A stretch of DNA of 64,000 nucleotides from Amphibalanus amphitrite (lineage: Eukaryota > Arthropoda > Thecostraca > Balanomorpha > Balanidae): NCBI RefSeq assembly GCF_019059575.1, contig NW_024881829.1, forward strand, positions 62,001-126,000, in the 5' to 3' direction. A model generated the notes under the pieces. It worked only from the letters and a program-made list of their open reading frames with translations. It was not told the DNA's origin and did no database searches. The number at the start of each line of letters is the position of its first letter. Within the stretch, counting starts at the first letter, position 1. The position numbers were made by a program, and so were the translations under genes. Positions 44,172 to 56,121 of this stretch are shown piece by piece.

Positions 44172-46296
44172 AATCTGTAGCGGGGTTTCGCGGCGTTGCG
44201 GGGCTAACCGGGCAGTGTCTTCTGGTTGAGATAGAGAGCAAGAGAGGTGCTCCGTCGGTGCGCTCCTAAAAGCCCTTCTCAGTGTCCAGCCCCTCGCGAA
44301 CCCGTTCCGACTCTGACTCTATCTTTCCGGGGCGATCAATCATCGGAAACACATAGGCCAGGGTTTAGGAATGGGAGGAGTGATAACTGATAACCCATTA
44401 CCCCTGATCACCTTGAAATAAAATATCAACTGTACTTAATAAAAGTCTTAACTCGCAACCAACAGCGCCCTTCCTAGCTTGAGGGTCATTCTCCCACCAG
44501 ATATATATCAATCATTCGTCCATTTGCCCATCCCCTTTCAACCCTGTCATTCGTCCACTTATACCTCGTAATTTACCAGAGTTGACCATCTCCGGTCCCT
44601 CCCCTTTTTCCTAACTTCCCCCGGTGGTGCTAAGGCGTGCGCAAGTCGTTATTGAGTCATTGGCCTTAAATTTCAGTAACCGTTATCCCTTCATAACCAC
44701 AATGCTCCGTACATCAGACAAACGCTTCATAATGCTCACGCTACACGAATAGAATATACGAACCACCACAGATTTCGGCACTCCGCCCTTGAATTTCGCG
44801 ACTTATAGCGGGTCCAAGACCATGCCGAACTACCTACACACAAATAATAAACACACACGCACGCAGGTTGTTGAGCGAACAATGGACTTACAGCATGGGC
44901 CGGTAAACCTTTGCAGCAACGTACGCAGCCCTTGTCTTACTGCCACTCACGTGTGGACCTGCCTTCTGCTGCCAGTGGTCAGTCAGCATCTCTAACACAC
45001 TCCAGCCCACGGTTCCGGAGCTAGAGCTCGCAGGGCACTCAGTAGCCCGGGCTTTCCGCGGCGGACGTATCTAAAATTTGAAAGCCGGGTTGGGTAACTA
45101 AAGTCCGTCCGTGATACTAATGACCGCATCTCGCACCAGCCATAGTTCAGGGTTTCCGGGCCAACCCGGCGACCTAAAAAAGGGTTAGCTCTCGTCGGCT
45201 AACTACAAAGACAACACGCGTCTTCCACGCACGCAGGTCCACTCGGGGACGTCCTGCACTCAACACACATCGTCGACTACCAGCACATAGGTGTCCAAAA
45301 CCCTATCTATCCGTGGCTGGTAGTTAAGCTGTCGTCACAGACCTATTCGAAAGGACCAGAGCATGGCCGGAGCTACTCGACTGACTGCGGGTGGCCAGCA
45401 CCGTCTGACTGCGATCACCCGACTCGAATGCTCGGTATCTAATGTTCACCCCCCCGTCTTGCGGCATTATACGTTCCTTCGCGGGGCATTACTCTTCCGG
45501 CGGCATACGATTCCCTCGCTAAGACGCCCGGGGTCCTAACCACCTCCGAAACTATCTATGTCGCTCTTCAAATGACGTCCCGCGCCGACCACTTGAGGGA
45601 CCGATAGCGGGCCTACCTATCTTTTTAAAACCGGGCTGGGTAACTAAGGTCCATCCGTGATACTGATGACCGCATCTCGCTCCAGTCATAGTTCAGGGCT
45701 TCCGGGCCAACCCGGCAGCCTAAAATCTGCCCAGCCTCCGAGGCTGTTAATCCAAGACGGAACACCGTTATCTCGCGGCGGCCCACCCGCCGATACACAT
45801 CCCAGGCGGCGGCCCACGTGACCTTAATTATCACCCAGGCCTACCCTGGGCCGGAGCAATCGGGCCACTGGTCCCGTGCCCCGCTAGCCAGAGGTTAGAC
45901 AGACTACAGCCCGTCGTCCCCTCCGAGCCAGGACCCGAGGCTGACCGGGTAACATTTCTTGAAACCCTCCTCGGCGGTCTGCGCCCGACTCGCCTTCATC
46001 CTCACATTTAATTTCGCGACTTATTGCACGTATCCAGGGCTTACTCAATCGAGGCCTACTATTTAGTGGGGTCTATTCGAGCTGAGCGTCATTAAGAAAA
46101 TCCTATTTATCTACGTGTACAGTCTTCTTCCCTTTCACTCGCGTCTCATCTCCCTCCTAACCCGTAGCCGCGTCGGTGGATTCTCCACGCACAGGGGCGT
46201 GACGTGCATCATCTATCTCCCCGGTTCCATTCCTTGCAGTGTCTATGTAGAATAAAATTACATATATTTCGGGTGCGGCAAAGTCTATGCGCGTTC

Positions 46297-47734
46297 CTTG
46301 TATTCGGACCGTTGGATTGGATGGAGCGCCAGGAATTCCGCTGACGCATTATATTGATGGAAACCGGACGGTGGTACGGTAGGAATAGGATAATAGCAGC
46401 CAGAGCACTCTCCAGCATAGGTAAGGTAAGGAGGTCCTGCGTGTTCTGTGCGTGCTGCTTGTAATCGGACCATCGAATAAAGTGGAGCGCCAGGAATTCC
46501 GCTGACGCGTAATAGTTATGGGAACAGGACAATGGTACGGTAGGAATGGATAATAACAGCCAGAGCACTCTCCAGCATAGGTAAGGTAAGGAGGTCTTGC
46601 GTGTTCTGTGCGTGCTGCTTGTAATCGGACCATCGGATAAAGTGGAGCGCCAGGAATTCCGCTGACGCGTAATAGTTATGGGAACAGGACCATGGTACGG
46701 TAGGAATAGGATAATACAGCCAGAGCACTCTCCAGCATAGGTAAGGTAAGGAGGTCCTGCGTGTTCTGTGCGTGCTGCTTGTAATCGGACCATCGAATAA
46801 AGTGGAGCGCCAGGAATTCCGCTGACGCGTAATAGTTATGGCAACGGGACAATGGTACGGTAGGAATAGGATAATACAGCCAGAGCACTCTCCAGCATAG
46901 GTAAGGTAAGGAGGTCCTGCGTGTTCTGTGCGTGCTGCTTGTAGTCGGACCATCGGATGAAGTGGAGCGCCAGGAATTCCGCTGACGCGTAATAGTTATG
47001 GGAACAGGACAATGGTACGGTAGGAATAGGATAATAACAGCCAGAGCACTCTCCAGCATAGGTAAGGTAAGGAGGTCCTGCGTGTTCTGTGCGTGCTGCT
47101 TGTAATCGGACCATCGGATAAAGTGGAGCGCCAGGAATTCCGCTGACGCGTAATAGTTATGGAAACAGGACAATGGTACGGTAGGAATAGGATAATACAG
47201 CCAGAGCACTCTCCAGCATAGGTAAGGTAAGGAGGTCCTGCGTGTTCTGTGCGTGCTGCTTGTAATCGGACCATCGGATAAAGTGGAGCGCCAGGAATTC
47301 CGCTGACGCGTAATAGTTATGGAAACAGGACAATGGTATGGTAGGAATAGGATAATAACAGCCAGAGCACTCTCCAGCATAGGTAAGGTAAGGAGGTCCT
47401 GCGTGTTCTGTGCGTGCTGCTTGTAATCGGACCATCGGATAAAGTGGAGCGCCAGGAATTCCGCTGACGCGTAATAGTTATGGAAACAGGACAATGGTAC
47501 GGTAGGAATAGGATAAATACAGCCAGAGCACTCTCCAGCATAGGTAAGGTAAGGAGGTCCTGCGTGTTCTGTGCGTGCTGCTTGTAATCGGACCATCGGA
47601 TAAAGTGGAGCGCCAGGAATTCCGCTGACGCGTAATAGTTATGGAAACAGGACAATGGTACGGTAGGAATAGGATAATACAGCCAGAGCACTCTCCAGCA
47701 TAGGTAAGGTAAGGAGGTCCTGCGTGTTCTGTAC
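46297..47734 (-). repeat. Tandem array of nine 160-bp units (5' LTR)
   Basis: The same nine units and unit-length pattern as in the other LTR, at +15,672. The array appears unchanged between LTRs, which fits a single recent reverse-transcription event. Confidence 0.92.
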
Positions 47735-48077
47735 ATGTGGATGTGTGCGCGTGTTAACATGTATGAGTGCGCGGAAGCTTGATGACCATCTAAAACCTTA
47801 GTTCTCTTACACGACTTAACGTGGCCGCTACGCCCCCCCTTTCCAATCCGCCCGGTGTGGTTATTCAGAGGGTGCCCTGGGGCGGCACCCTGAGCCCGCC
47901 CGTCCCCATTGGTGGGCGCCTTCATACTGGCCGGCCGCGTCGCCTTCCCGGGCCAATACTGGGCCCGCTCGGTCCCGTCCACCAATGAATTTGTCCGACT
48001 GTGAATCTCTCTCTGGAATGGATGAGTTATAAGAATCTCTCGGGTCGGGTCACATCATTGTACCATTTCGTCTCGTG

Positions 48078-49130
48078 ATGGCATATTCAGTACCTACTGG
48101 TGAAGCTCCGGCCGCCCCGCCCGTGCTGGATATCGCCGTCCTTTGTGACGAGCGGGGCCGGCTGCGATGGGTACCGGAGCTCATCCTAGGGGTCGACCTG
48201 AGGTCCCTGGAGGACCCAGAATTCCGGGCCATCTTAGCAAGACGGGTTCGGCGCCTTCAGATCCAGGTGCACCCCGACCGACACTCCGGCGACGGTACTC
48301 TATCGAGGTGAGTCATGATAATCACTGCTTGTTTATTTTCCCCCTCCCTCTCTATGTCCATTATGCTTATCGGTAGTTTGTTCGCATTCATTCTTTGTAT
48401 CAATTCGATGTTCTAATTGAACCAAGTGTTGCATTCTAGTCTAGTGCCCTATGCTAACCCCCCCCCCCCCTTTTTTGGTCTGTCTGCCTACAGGATCGTT
48501 AACATATGCGCGACGGTTCTGCGAGACCACGGCGCAGAATACGCCCGCTGGGCAGCAAAGCAGGACGGGCCGGCCTCAATGGAGGTGTTGCGGGCCGCCC
48601 TCCTGCTTCCTCCGCCCTTCCGGGACCTGCCCGAACCCGCCCGCACACGCCTCGCCGACCGAGCCGATGAGTTGGGCGCCAGCCTCCTATCGGCAGAAAC
48701 GGCCATCAAGGCGGAGCGGCGGCGGGCTCGGGAGGCCAAAGGCGAGGCCTTAGCGGCTCGCCTCGATGCTGCCGACGCGGAGGCCGCCCTGAGGGCCGCA
48801 GAGCGTCGGGCGGGGGCGGAAATCGACCTCCTCCAAGCACGCATCGTGGAGCTGGAGGCCCGAATCGATACCAAGGAGGCGGTCGTGTGCCGGCGGATCG
48901 CGGAGCTGGAGGCCGCCCTTGACTCCGCCGAGGCCGGGACTGGGAGGGCTCGGGCCCAGGTCTCAGGACTGGAGGCCCGGGTCACCCAGCTGACCGCTGA
49001 GTTAGCGGCGTGCCGGGGCATAATACCGGAGCCAGTCCGCTGGTGTTTGTCGGCAGTAGCCGATGGGCGTCCGCTGACGCACAATTTGCGCCGTACGGCA
49101 CGGAAGGTATTAAATAAATCAGCTGACTGA
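48078..49130 (+). CDS. LTR-encoded J-domain-like coiled-coil protein, two exons (5' LTR copy)
   Basis: Exon 1 is 48,078-48,307 and exon 2 is 48,494-49,130. The intron is 186 nt here because the C-run is two bases shorter; it keeps the donor, branch point and acceptor. The predicted 288-residue protein is the same as from the other LTR. Exon 2 is open upstream through the acceptor in this copy (frame from 48,417), but an unspliced start there would lose the J-domain helices. Transcription would run out of the LTR toward host DNA at 50,689, away from gag. Two copies per provirus arise automatically from LTR duplication. Confidence 0.72.
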
Positions 49131-49769
49131 GCGATCCTTCTGTGTTTAGTTGACGAGCGTGCGTGAGCCGCGATACGCCCTCCCATTTAGCATCCGAGTC
49201 TCCAGTGATAAATAGATTGTGGTATTTCTGCGATTTATTTACAAGCTCCCACAATCGAACCCAATTAAATCAGTCGGCACTGATAACCCATTCACGGCAG
49301 ACATTGGATACTCAACGTCGGGGGATTCAGCTCGTCTAAACCCCCACACGATCGAACCGCTCGGAGCCGCGACCCTACACATTGAATCGGCCCGGGGACG
49401 TATCCGCGGGGCGGTCAGGAATTCACTACTGACCCTACACACAAACACTTTCCCTTTCACTTGGGTCGGACGGCCCGCCGTCTGGCGCGCTCTCCCTCGC
49501 CTCCCCTCCCCACATATCTATCCCTCCCTCCGGGGACGCCCCGGTGGGAAACATGGGTCAGCTCACAAGAGGGAGGGAGGGTAGGTTATTATGAGAGATG
49601 AACGGGGGCGGGCATTATAGCGGGTGGACTGGGAATGGCCGTCTGTGCTCCGAGAATGACTGACCTCCTTGAAGAGAGTAGGCTGCTGCTGTGCCGTCGG
49701 CTGCTGCGAGTAACACTCTCGTCGTCGATGTGGACCACCCCAGATTGCCCTTTTTTTCTTCTTGCTCCA

Positions 49770-49892
49770 GTTTAAATACCTCTGGTGACGTCATTTCGGC
49801 GCTCCAGTTTGGTGGGCGGAGTAAATTTGGTGAAGGGACATAGGTACCGCCCTCGAACCAATGCGATGTCTTCTTCGGCTTGAAGCACCGCC
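49770..49892 (-). promoter_or_regulatory. Minus-strand promoter cluster (5' LTR)
   Basis: The same CCAAT/GC/CRE/TATA order as at 34,100-34,222, shifted by 15,670: CRE at 49,786-49,793 and TATA-like at 49,770-49,780. As the upstream LTR promoter it would start RNA near 49,745, about 5.7 kb before the gag ATG. Confidence 0.6.
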
Positions 49893-50688
49893 CCAATTCC
49901 TCGTGATTTGATGGCGGTGGCTGTGCATCCCCTCAGGGTTTAGTATTGACGGTCCTCTCAGTAGCCCTGGGGCGAGCCACTCTCTTTTTCCAGATTCCTG
50001 GTTAATTGTATCGGAAATGTGGGTCGTTTCTCCGTTCCCCTTGTTTTGGTGCTCCGCTTAAGTCCAGGTCGGCTGCTGCGCCCTTTATCTTGTTTGGCTT
50101 CTGTCAGTAATGGTCCGCTTGATAAATGTCCCCATCGGGGTGCCGAGCGTGGGACCAAGTTCTGTTTTCCAAAGGTTCAACTGATAAATGACTCGCCACT
50201 GGCAGGTGGTGTGCTCCGGCATGCTATTTGTCGACTTCAAATCCTGGTTCTCACGAATTGGGGGTGGTATTCCACAGCGGAGCCTTGTTGTCAAAGCCGG
50301 CTGCACCCCTTGTGTACGCCGGTCTGCGACGCAGATAGGTATCGCCGCCGATTTAGCCGACTGGCCGTGTCTGTGCGATGCGCCAGATGGTTTTGAGGCC
50401 GACGGTCAGGGGGTCAAATGACTTTGTTTGCGTGCACAGCCCGGCTCTCCATTCATCGGACGACATGGCTGATCGGCATCCGCGTTCCCGGTCCCAGCCT
50501 CTGCCTATTTTCGTCCGAGTCGGGTGCAGCTGCTGTTTTTGGGCCGGCCTGAGTGCGCCGGCGTCCGGCTAACCCCGGCGCGCGGTCGGCCGTCCTGCGA
50601 TCTGGTCAATGATTGCACTTTTGCTTGTGGCACGGCTTGCTTGTTCAAATTGAAGAAACAAATAAAAATGTGGCGCATCTGCGTTACA

Positions 50689-50692
50689 TAGC
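50689..50692. other. Target-site duplication, right (TAGC)
   Basis: This matches 28,500-28,503 exactly. Beyond it the interrupted host repeat resumes. Confidence 0.85.
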
Positions 50693-51075
50693 CGTTGGCA
50701 GTTTCCAAAATGTTGAAATAGTGGACATTTGACCTTTGGTGACCTCTGGTGACCTGACCTTTGACCTGACCCAAAAAATGACCGAAGTGTTTTCGTCCTT
50801 ATTTTGGACGTTCTTTCGATTGCCGCTTACCGCGTGTCGCTACGTGGCCCAGGAGCCGAGTTAGAAGGGGAAGGGGTGTTCAGACACCCCCCCCGGCCCG
50901 GCGCGGAATCTCAGAGCACCGGCCCGGCGCGGGTTAAGGGTAGGTGTAAAATTGATCAATGCGAGGGTACTGAAAATTTCGTCGCGATCGGCCGCTTTTT
51001 ACTTGAGTTATTCGCGAAAAACCTTAGGGGGGGGTTGCATCAACCCCCCCCCCCCCCCCTGTGCCGGCGAGGGTT
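50693..51075 (+). repeat. AGGTCA-rich unit, right part after the insertion
   Basis: This continues the unit broken at 28,503: GACCTTTGGTGACC, GCTTACCGCGTGTCGC and GGAGCCGAGTTAGA match the uninterrupted paralog near 52,905-53,055. It then runs into G-run/C-run hairpins and an inverted GCGAGGGTACTGAAAATTTCGTCG block shared with 20.9 and 26.1 kb. Confidence 0.7.
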
Positions 51076-51346
51076 AAAATACAGCTGCTGTAATAAAAAT
51101 TCGGCTGGAATCAAAGGTCAGGTTTCCAAAATTTCAGCTCTCGCGGCTATCAGCAAATAGACACATGTAGAGGCGGCATCCGCCTCCCCCCCCCCTCTTC
51201 TCTTCTCGGCCACTACCAGCGAGGTTTTAAACGTATCATACACATTGCAAAGCGTCATATCAGATGACGCACCCGAGCAGCCATATGCAGTGAACAAAAG
51301 CTTATTACCCACGCTAGTCCATCGGCACCATAGCACATGGTCGAGA

Positions 51347-51650
51347 CCAGGGCTGCGGAGTCGATGGATTTTCGGCGACTCCGACTCCGACTCCGACTCC
51401 GGCTTTCAAAAACCAGCTCCGACTCCGACTCCGACTCCGGGAAGAATTGTCGACTCCGACCGACTCCAACTCCCGACTCCGACTCCGCAGACCTAGCAGG
51501 GCTGCGGAGTCGACAGATTTTCGGTGACTCCGACTCTGACTCCGGCTCGGATTTCTAAAATCGACTCCGACTCCGACTCCGACTCCGGTCACAACTGTCG
51601 ACTCCGACCGACTCCGACTCCGACTCCGACTCCGACTCCGCAGCCCTGGT
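51347..51650 (+). repeat. GACTCC repeat element, tandem pair
   Basis: Two adjacent units each begin AGGGCTGCGGAGTCGA and are full of GACTCC hexamers. The second ends CGACTCCGACTCCGCAGCCCT, the complement of the start, so the ends form inverted repeats. The Ser/Asp/Thr/Pro-rich open frames across it are simple-repeat artefacts. Confidence 0.8.
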
Positions 51651-52079
51651 CGAGACTGTCATCAGCCACGGACGCGCACTCGACCAACCCTCTGAGCCCG
51701 TTGACTGCGGGTGACCTTGACATGTCAAGCCTGATCGGCCGCCGGCCGCCGTCGTGCGGTCGTTACACGCGGAGGGGAGGGAGACACAAAGCTCTACGTT
51801 ATGGCTGACCTCTGACCTTTCCCCGTGCCCTGGTCACTGACCCCGCTCCATGTCGCTGGGCGGTGGCATAGCGGTGGAAACCGGTTCTAGCCTCTACACA
51901 TGCCACCATTCTAACGCTCCCCTCCGCACGCTACTACGCGGCGTGGAGTACGCTCGTGCGTAACTGGGCGGAGCAAGGGGTCACGCGATACAGGGGCGGA
52001 ACTGGTTGCCCTCCCGCTCGCCTAGCGACCAACGACTAATACCCTGGAGAACCGTACATCAATTTTGGACAATTTGTGA
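51651..52079. other. Unassigned stretch
   Basis: No gene or clear repeat was recognised; it is moderately GC-rich. Confidence 0.3.
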
Positions 52080-53060
52080 AATTTTTGACCCCAGGTCATG
52101 TCAGGTCAGGTCACCAGGTCAAGTTTACTGACCAAACCTAAAAATGTTTGCAATCATTTCCAGCCTGCAGTGTTTGTCAGAAAGGTTTTAAACTTGGTGG
52201 ATTGCATGATGTTATAGGCGCCTATAATTTGTACATCTCGGATTTTTCATATCCGTGACCTAAGGTCAGGCCAGTGGCGTGACCTTACCATTATAAGTCA
52301 ATGGAGAAAAATGAAAATGCCTCTAAATCCGTGTGTACGCATAGGAACAGTCCAAATATTTCAGAATTACAATGATTTGGACCACCCGTGACGACCAAGG
52401 TGTCTTTTTTGCTGATAGCCTCTAGAAAGGTCATCCGAGGTCATTTGAGGCTACAAACAGCTTTTTGCCAGTAACTCTCGAATGGAAAGACATAGAACGC
52501 TGGGGATGGTCTCATTGTGTTTGTCTTGCCGAGACGCATCGACTGATATGCAACATGACCTTTTCCGGTCAGGTCATGACCTTGACCTGAGGTCAAATTT
52601 TCAAGTTGACCTTTCAGGGTCAAATTATAATTCATTTGATGCGTCTTGGCAAGAGAAACATGATTCTGGTAATAGAAATATCTTGGCTTTTTTTAGTCAA
52701 AAGTTATTGTCGAAAAACACTTTTCGTAAAAACAGCTATTTTGGAGTTTTTGCCCTCTGGAGGCTAAACCGTTGACCTGAGGTCAATTTTGATGATAACC
52801 TTATCGAAAGAAGAGTTTGAAAACTATCGATTGCTCTTCCATGCGTTTTTCTAGCTATCATAGTTCCTGAGATAAATTCATGTTTTCTGAAAAATATAAT
52901 GACATTTGACAAATTTTAACCTTTGATGACCTTCAGTGACCCCAATATTGCTCTAAGATGAAAAATGACCGAAATACTTTCAAACGCACGCATTAAGAGC
53001 TATCGACTGCTTTTTACCGCGTCTTTCTAGCCCTCAATAGTTTTTGAGTTAGAGGTGGGT
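52080..53060 (+). repeat. AGGTCA-rich unit, uninterrupted paralog of the insertion site
   Basis: It matches 27.69-28.50 kb (ATTATAAGTCAATGG, CATGACCTTGACCTGAGGTCAAATTTTCAAGTTGACC, TTTTTGCCCTCTGGAGGC) and, after TAGTTCCTGAGATA, continues into the equivalent of 50.69-50.86 kb without a break. It therefore serves as an empty-site comparison for the giant element. Confidence 0.8.
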
Positions 53061-53204
53061 GGTAGCATATGCCCCCCCCCCCCCCCCACTAGGGCGAAGT
53101 TGACTGAGATCGCCACTGGGGCGCGGGTTAAGGGGGTTCCTAATTAGGCACCTCACCCTACGGACGAGGGTTAAATAGGTGCAGTGCATGACGCTGAGCC
53201 ATGC

Positions 53205-53318
53205 AGCGTTAACTCCGACTCCGGAGTCGGACTCGGTAAGATTTTGGCGACTCCGACTCCGGGCAGAACTGTCGACTCTGACCGACTCCAACTCCGACTC
53301 CGACTCCGCAGCCCTGTT
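53205..53318 (-). repeat. GACTCC repeat element, inverted copy
   Basis: Ends in CGACTCCGACTCCGCAGCCCTG and contains ACTCCGACTCCGG runs, so it is the reverse orientation of the 20,460 copy. Confidence 0.65.
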
Positions 53319-54230
53319 TCGACCCAATAAAAGGTTTAGCGGGAAGAGCTGTCACGCTTACAGTTTTGAAGATAACGAAAGATATTCAAGATAAAAAAGA
53401 TGTAAAATAAACAGCGCTACAAAACTGCTAACTCTAATTTCTAAGCAATTTTTTTTCCGATTATATACATTTATTACACTCAGATCACCTTATCACATTC
53501 ACAGTCATCCGACATCATCCACTCCAATGATGCGCCACCAGTGGCTCATCAGTTGTTGCATCACGACGCGCAACGACAACTCCCTCCAACAGCACACACG
53601 CGCCACACTATCACTGCACCGCTACAATGGTTGCACTACACATGTCAAGGCACACATGGCACCACCGCTGGACCGGTCTTTGCGGCACTGCTCCAACAGC
53701 GCAAGGCAGCCAAACAAGTCATACAGCGAGGCAAGGTCCGGGTGAAACGTTCAACACAAGATAGGGATAACAATACTGCAAAAAATACAAATTATTTAAG
53801 AAAGCCCAATGGAATCATTTATCAATACAGAACAGTTTTTATATCAACTTTTATCAGCTATCAATGACTATCAACCATCAATGACACCGGCGATGCAGCG
53901 GGCGACGCCGGCGGAAGACGCGCCGGCGGCGACTCGGCCAGCCCGGTCACCGGGGCGGGCGATCGAGGCGGCGGCGGCGTGACTGGAATCCCTACTTTTT
54001 TTCTGCTTTGTTTTGCTCCTTTCACACATCACATGCACGACAAAACAGCCGCTAGTCCTTCCCCGCGACCGGCGAGCTCGTGACCTTGGGGATCATCCGG
54101 GTGTTTGTGGCATGTTTGTTTTATAAATATCATGTTTATATTTACGTATACTATGCATTTATTGTATGTATTTTATGTATGTATTTTTAAGTGTTTTTAC
54201 GTATTTCTATTCCTCATGCAGATCAGTTTA
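53319..54230. other. Unassigned stretch
   Basis: A 108-codon plus-strand frame at 53,541-53,867 and a CpG-rich patch at 53,885-53,985 are visible. The translation resembles nothing I know. Confidence 0.25.
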
Positions 54231-54404
54231 CATCATGCAATGATGCAAACCGATCTCACATGAGATGTAAATTGCATGAAGATACAATTCACATGCCCAC
54301 AAATGCATGCAAATGTATGCATTTGCAGGCAAGAGTGCTGCAAGTGTGCAACTGTGTTATGGATTGACGTACAAAGATTTGGGTAAAAAATTTCTCTACG
54401 CCAG

Positions 54405-56121
54405 TTAATTTGCATCGTTTTGTACGACGATGCTTTTTAGTCTTCCCCACTTTTTCTCGAATTCTTTTTGCTTGTTTATGCGATTAGCTGCTTGTTGTTC
54501 TATTTCTACAACAATTTTCAGTTTGTTTATTAGGTGTGTCACCTCTGGTGTGATATTTCGTAACCTTGCTTCATATATGACCATTTTTGCTAAAGCCAAT
54601 ATGTATGTCTGTTGTGGATTCGCATCGATTAGGAAGAACCAAGTTTTGCTGTCTATAGGGAGACGTATTTCGTACGGATCTAAAATTCTGAGTTTGATAT
54701 CTGCTATAAAGGATTTTACTTTATTACAATGCCAGAACATATGAACCAGCGTTTCCGGTTCTACTTTACAGAACGTGCAAGTATCTTCGTCTTTAATGTG
54801 TATAGTCTTAAGGTAGGTATTCGTTGCTACTATGCGATTTATGAGTTTATATTGAAACATTATCAGTTTTGCTGACTTTGTGACCTTTTTTAAGATTGCA
54901 AGGCTATTTTCCTCAAAACCCCCAATATCTCTGATCCACTTTGCTTTTTGGCGTTCATTAGCATTCCGTGTTTCTAACTGCTTATGTTTTACATTTGCTT
55001 CGTACGCTTGACGTGAAAATTTTTCATTGTTTAACACCACGCACATTCTATGTGGCATTATCGGCCCAAGTGTTTTATCTAATTGTTGGTTTTTTATATA
55101 ATCAGGTAAGCTCCTGATTAAGCTCGAATAACATAAAAATGTCATCTTCACGTCGTAAGCATTTTCGAGGCTCTCTTTGGTATGCAAGGTCCCTGTATTT
55201 TCGTTAAACAAATCATTTATGAGCCGAATTCCTTTTTTGTACCAACTACGTATTATTGAACATTGGAATTTCGTGTAATCTGAAAACCATATGCTTTCGA
55301 AAAGTACGTTAGCCTCATCAGGTACGTATACTCTGCTAAAGTTTGCAAAACTTTTTAGTACGTCGCTCCAAAATTTGTTTTCAACCTTCTTCATCAATTT
55401 CTCTAGTTGTTTACTGCCAAATTGAAGCACGTTTTCAATTGGTGGTAGTTCAATTTCGACTATACGTAACCATGATGCGTTTGATGTCATTATTCTTTTG
55501 AGCCATGTCAGCTTCATGCTAGCGCAGAAGGATTGGACATCTATCATGCGAAGACCACCTGCGGTAAAGTTTTGTATAAGTTTCGCGCGTTTTATTGGAT
55601 CTCGCTTACCACCCCAAACAAATTCAAATAAGATTCTCTCAAGACTTTTAAATTCTTTTCTAGAGGGGTCAGGTAGGGCCATAAATAGATGAACTAATTT
55701 TGACATCAACAGGGACTTGACTGTTATTCGCACTAGCGTTGTAATGTTTCTTCTACGCCAATGTTGAATTTCTGTTTGAATCTGAGTGACTTTCGGTTCG
55801 AAATTGACCTGAGTAATGTTTTTGTTATTTTCATTGAACGTTATTCCTAGTATTTTCAATTGGTCAACAAACTTGATTTGGCTGCAACCAACGTTGTTGA
55901 ACTGCCCTGCGCAGCCAATCTGCAGACAACATGTTTTGTCAATGTTTAAGTTAAGTCCTGATGCTTCTGAGAATCTTTGCAATTCTTGTATAGCTCCTTT
56001 AACGCATTCTGTTTCATTCTTTAGGAATAAGATGGTATCGTCGGCATATTGAGAAATTCTTACTTCCGCACTGTCTGAAATATTGATGCCGGTAACTTTT
56101 CTTGATTTCTTGATTTGTTGC
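54405..56121 (-). pseudogene. L1/Tx1-like ORF2, C-terminal half (RT palm to Cys/His segment)
   Basis: The LINE sequence begins at LLTQQIKK next to the duplicated GTAAGCAG and continues to the catalytic QYADDTILF, the region after the RT palm and a C-terminal CTFCKVEPETLVHMFWHC motif typical of L1-group ORF2. The frame is open to the stop at 54,405. The first 17 or so codons of the longer open frame (56,130-56,180) belong to the inserted element. With the other half carrying a frameshift and a stop, the LINE cannot move by itself. Confidence 0.85.

Larger units (their letters stand above)
28504..50688 (-). mobile_element. Giant Ty3/gypsy (errantivirus-type) element, apparently intact
   Basis: A 22.2 kb LTR retroelement lies on the minus strand. 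It has two near-identical LTRs (28,504-35,018 and 44,176-50,688), TG...CA ends and a TAGC target duplication. A tRNA-Lys-like primer site lies next to the right-hand (5') LTR. Gag, pol and env frames of 400, 1621 and about 682 codons have no internal stops. Gene order gag-pol-env with PR-RT-RNaseH-IN places it in Ty3/gypsy (Metaviridae). The fusion-protein-like env suggests an errantivirus-type endogenous retrovirus. I found only one substitution and a C-run length change between the LTRs, so insertion is recent. The 6.5 kb LTRs are far longer than the few hundred bases usual for gypsy and carry their own antisense gene. Confidence 0.95.
44176..50688 (-). repeat. 5' LTR of the giant element (6,513 bp)
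   Basis: This copy is offset from the left LTR by 15,672 bp up to the C-run and by 15,670 bp after it. It contains the same hairpin pair, tandem array, spliced gene and promoter cluster. In element orientation this is the LTR that would drive gag. Stretches 44,176-45,070 and 45,730-46,290 hold nothing else recognised. Confidence 0.95.

Noticed and set aside
51245..51808. Ser/Asp/Thr-Pro repeat proteins on both strands
   Set aside because: All are translations of GACTCC simple repeats in alternative frames.
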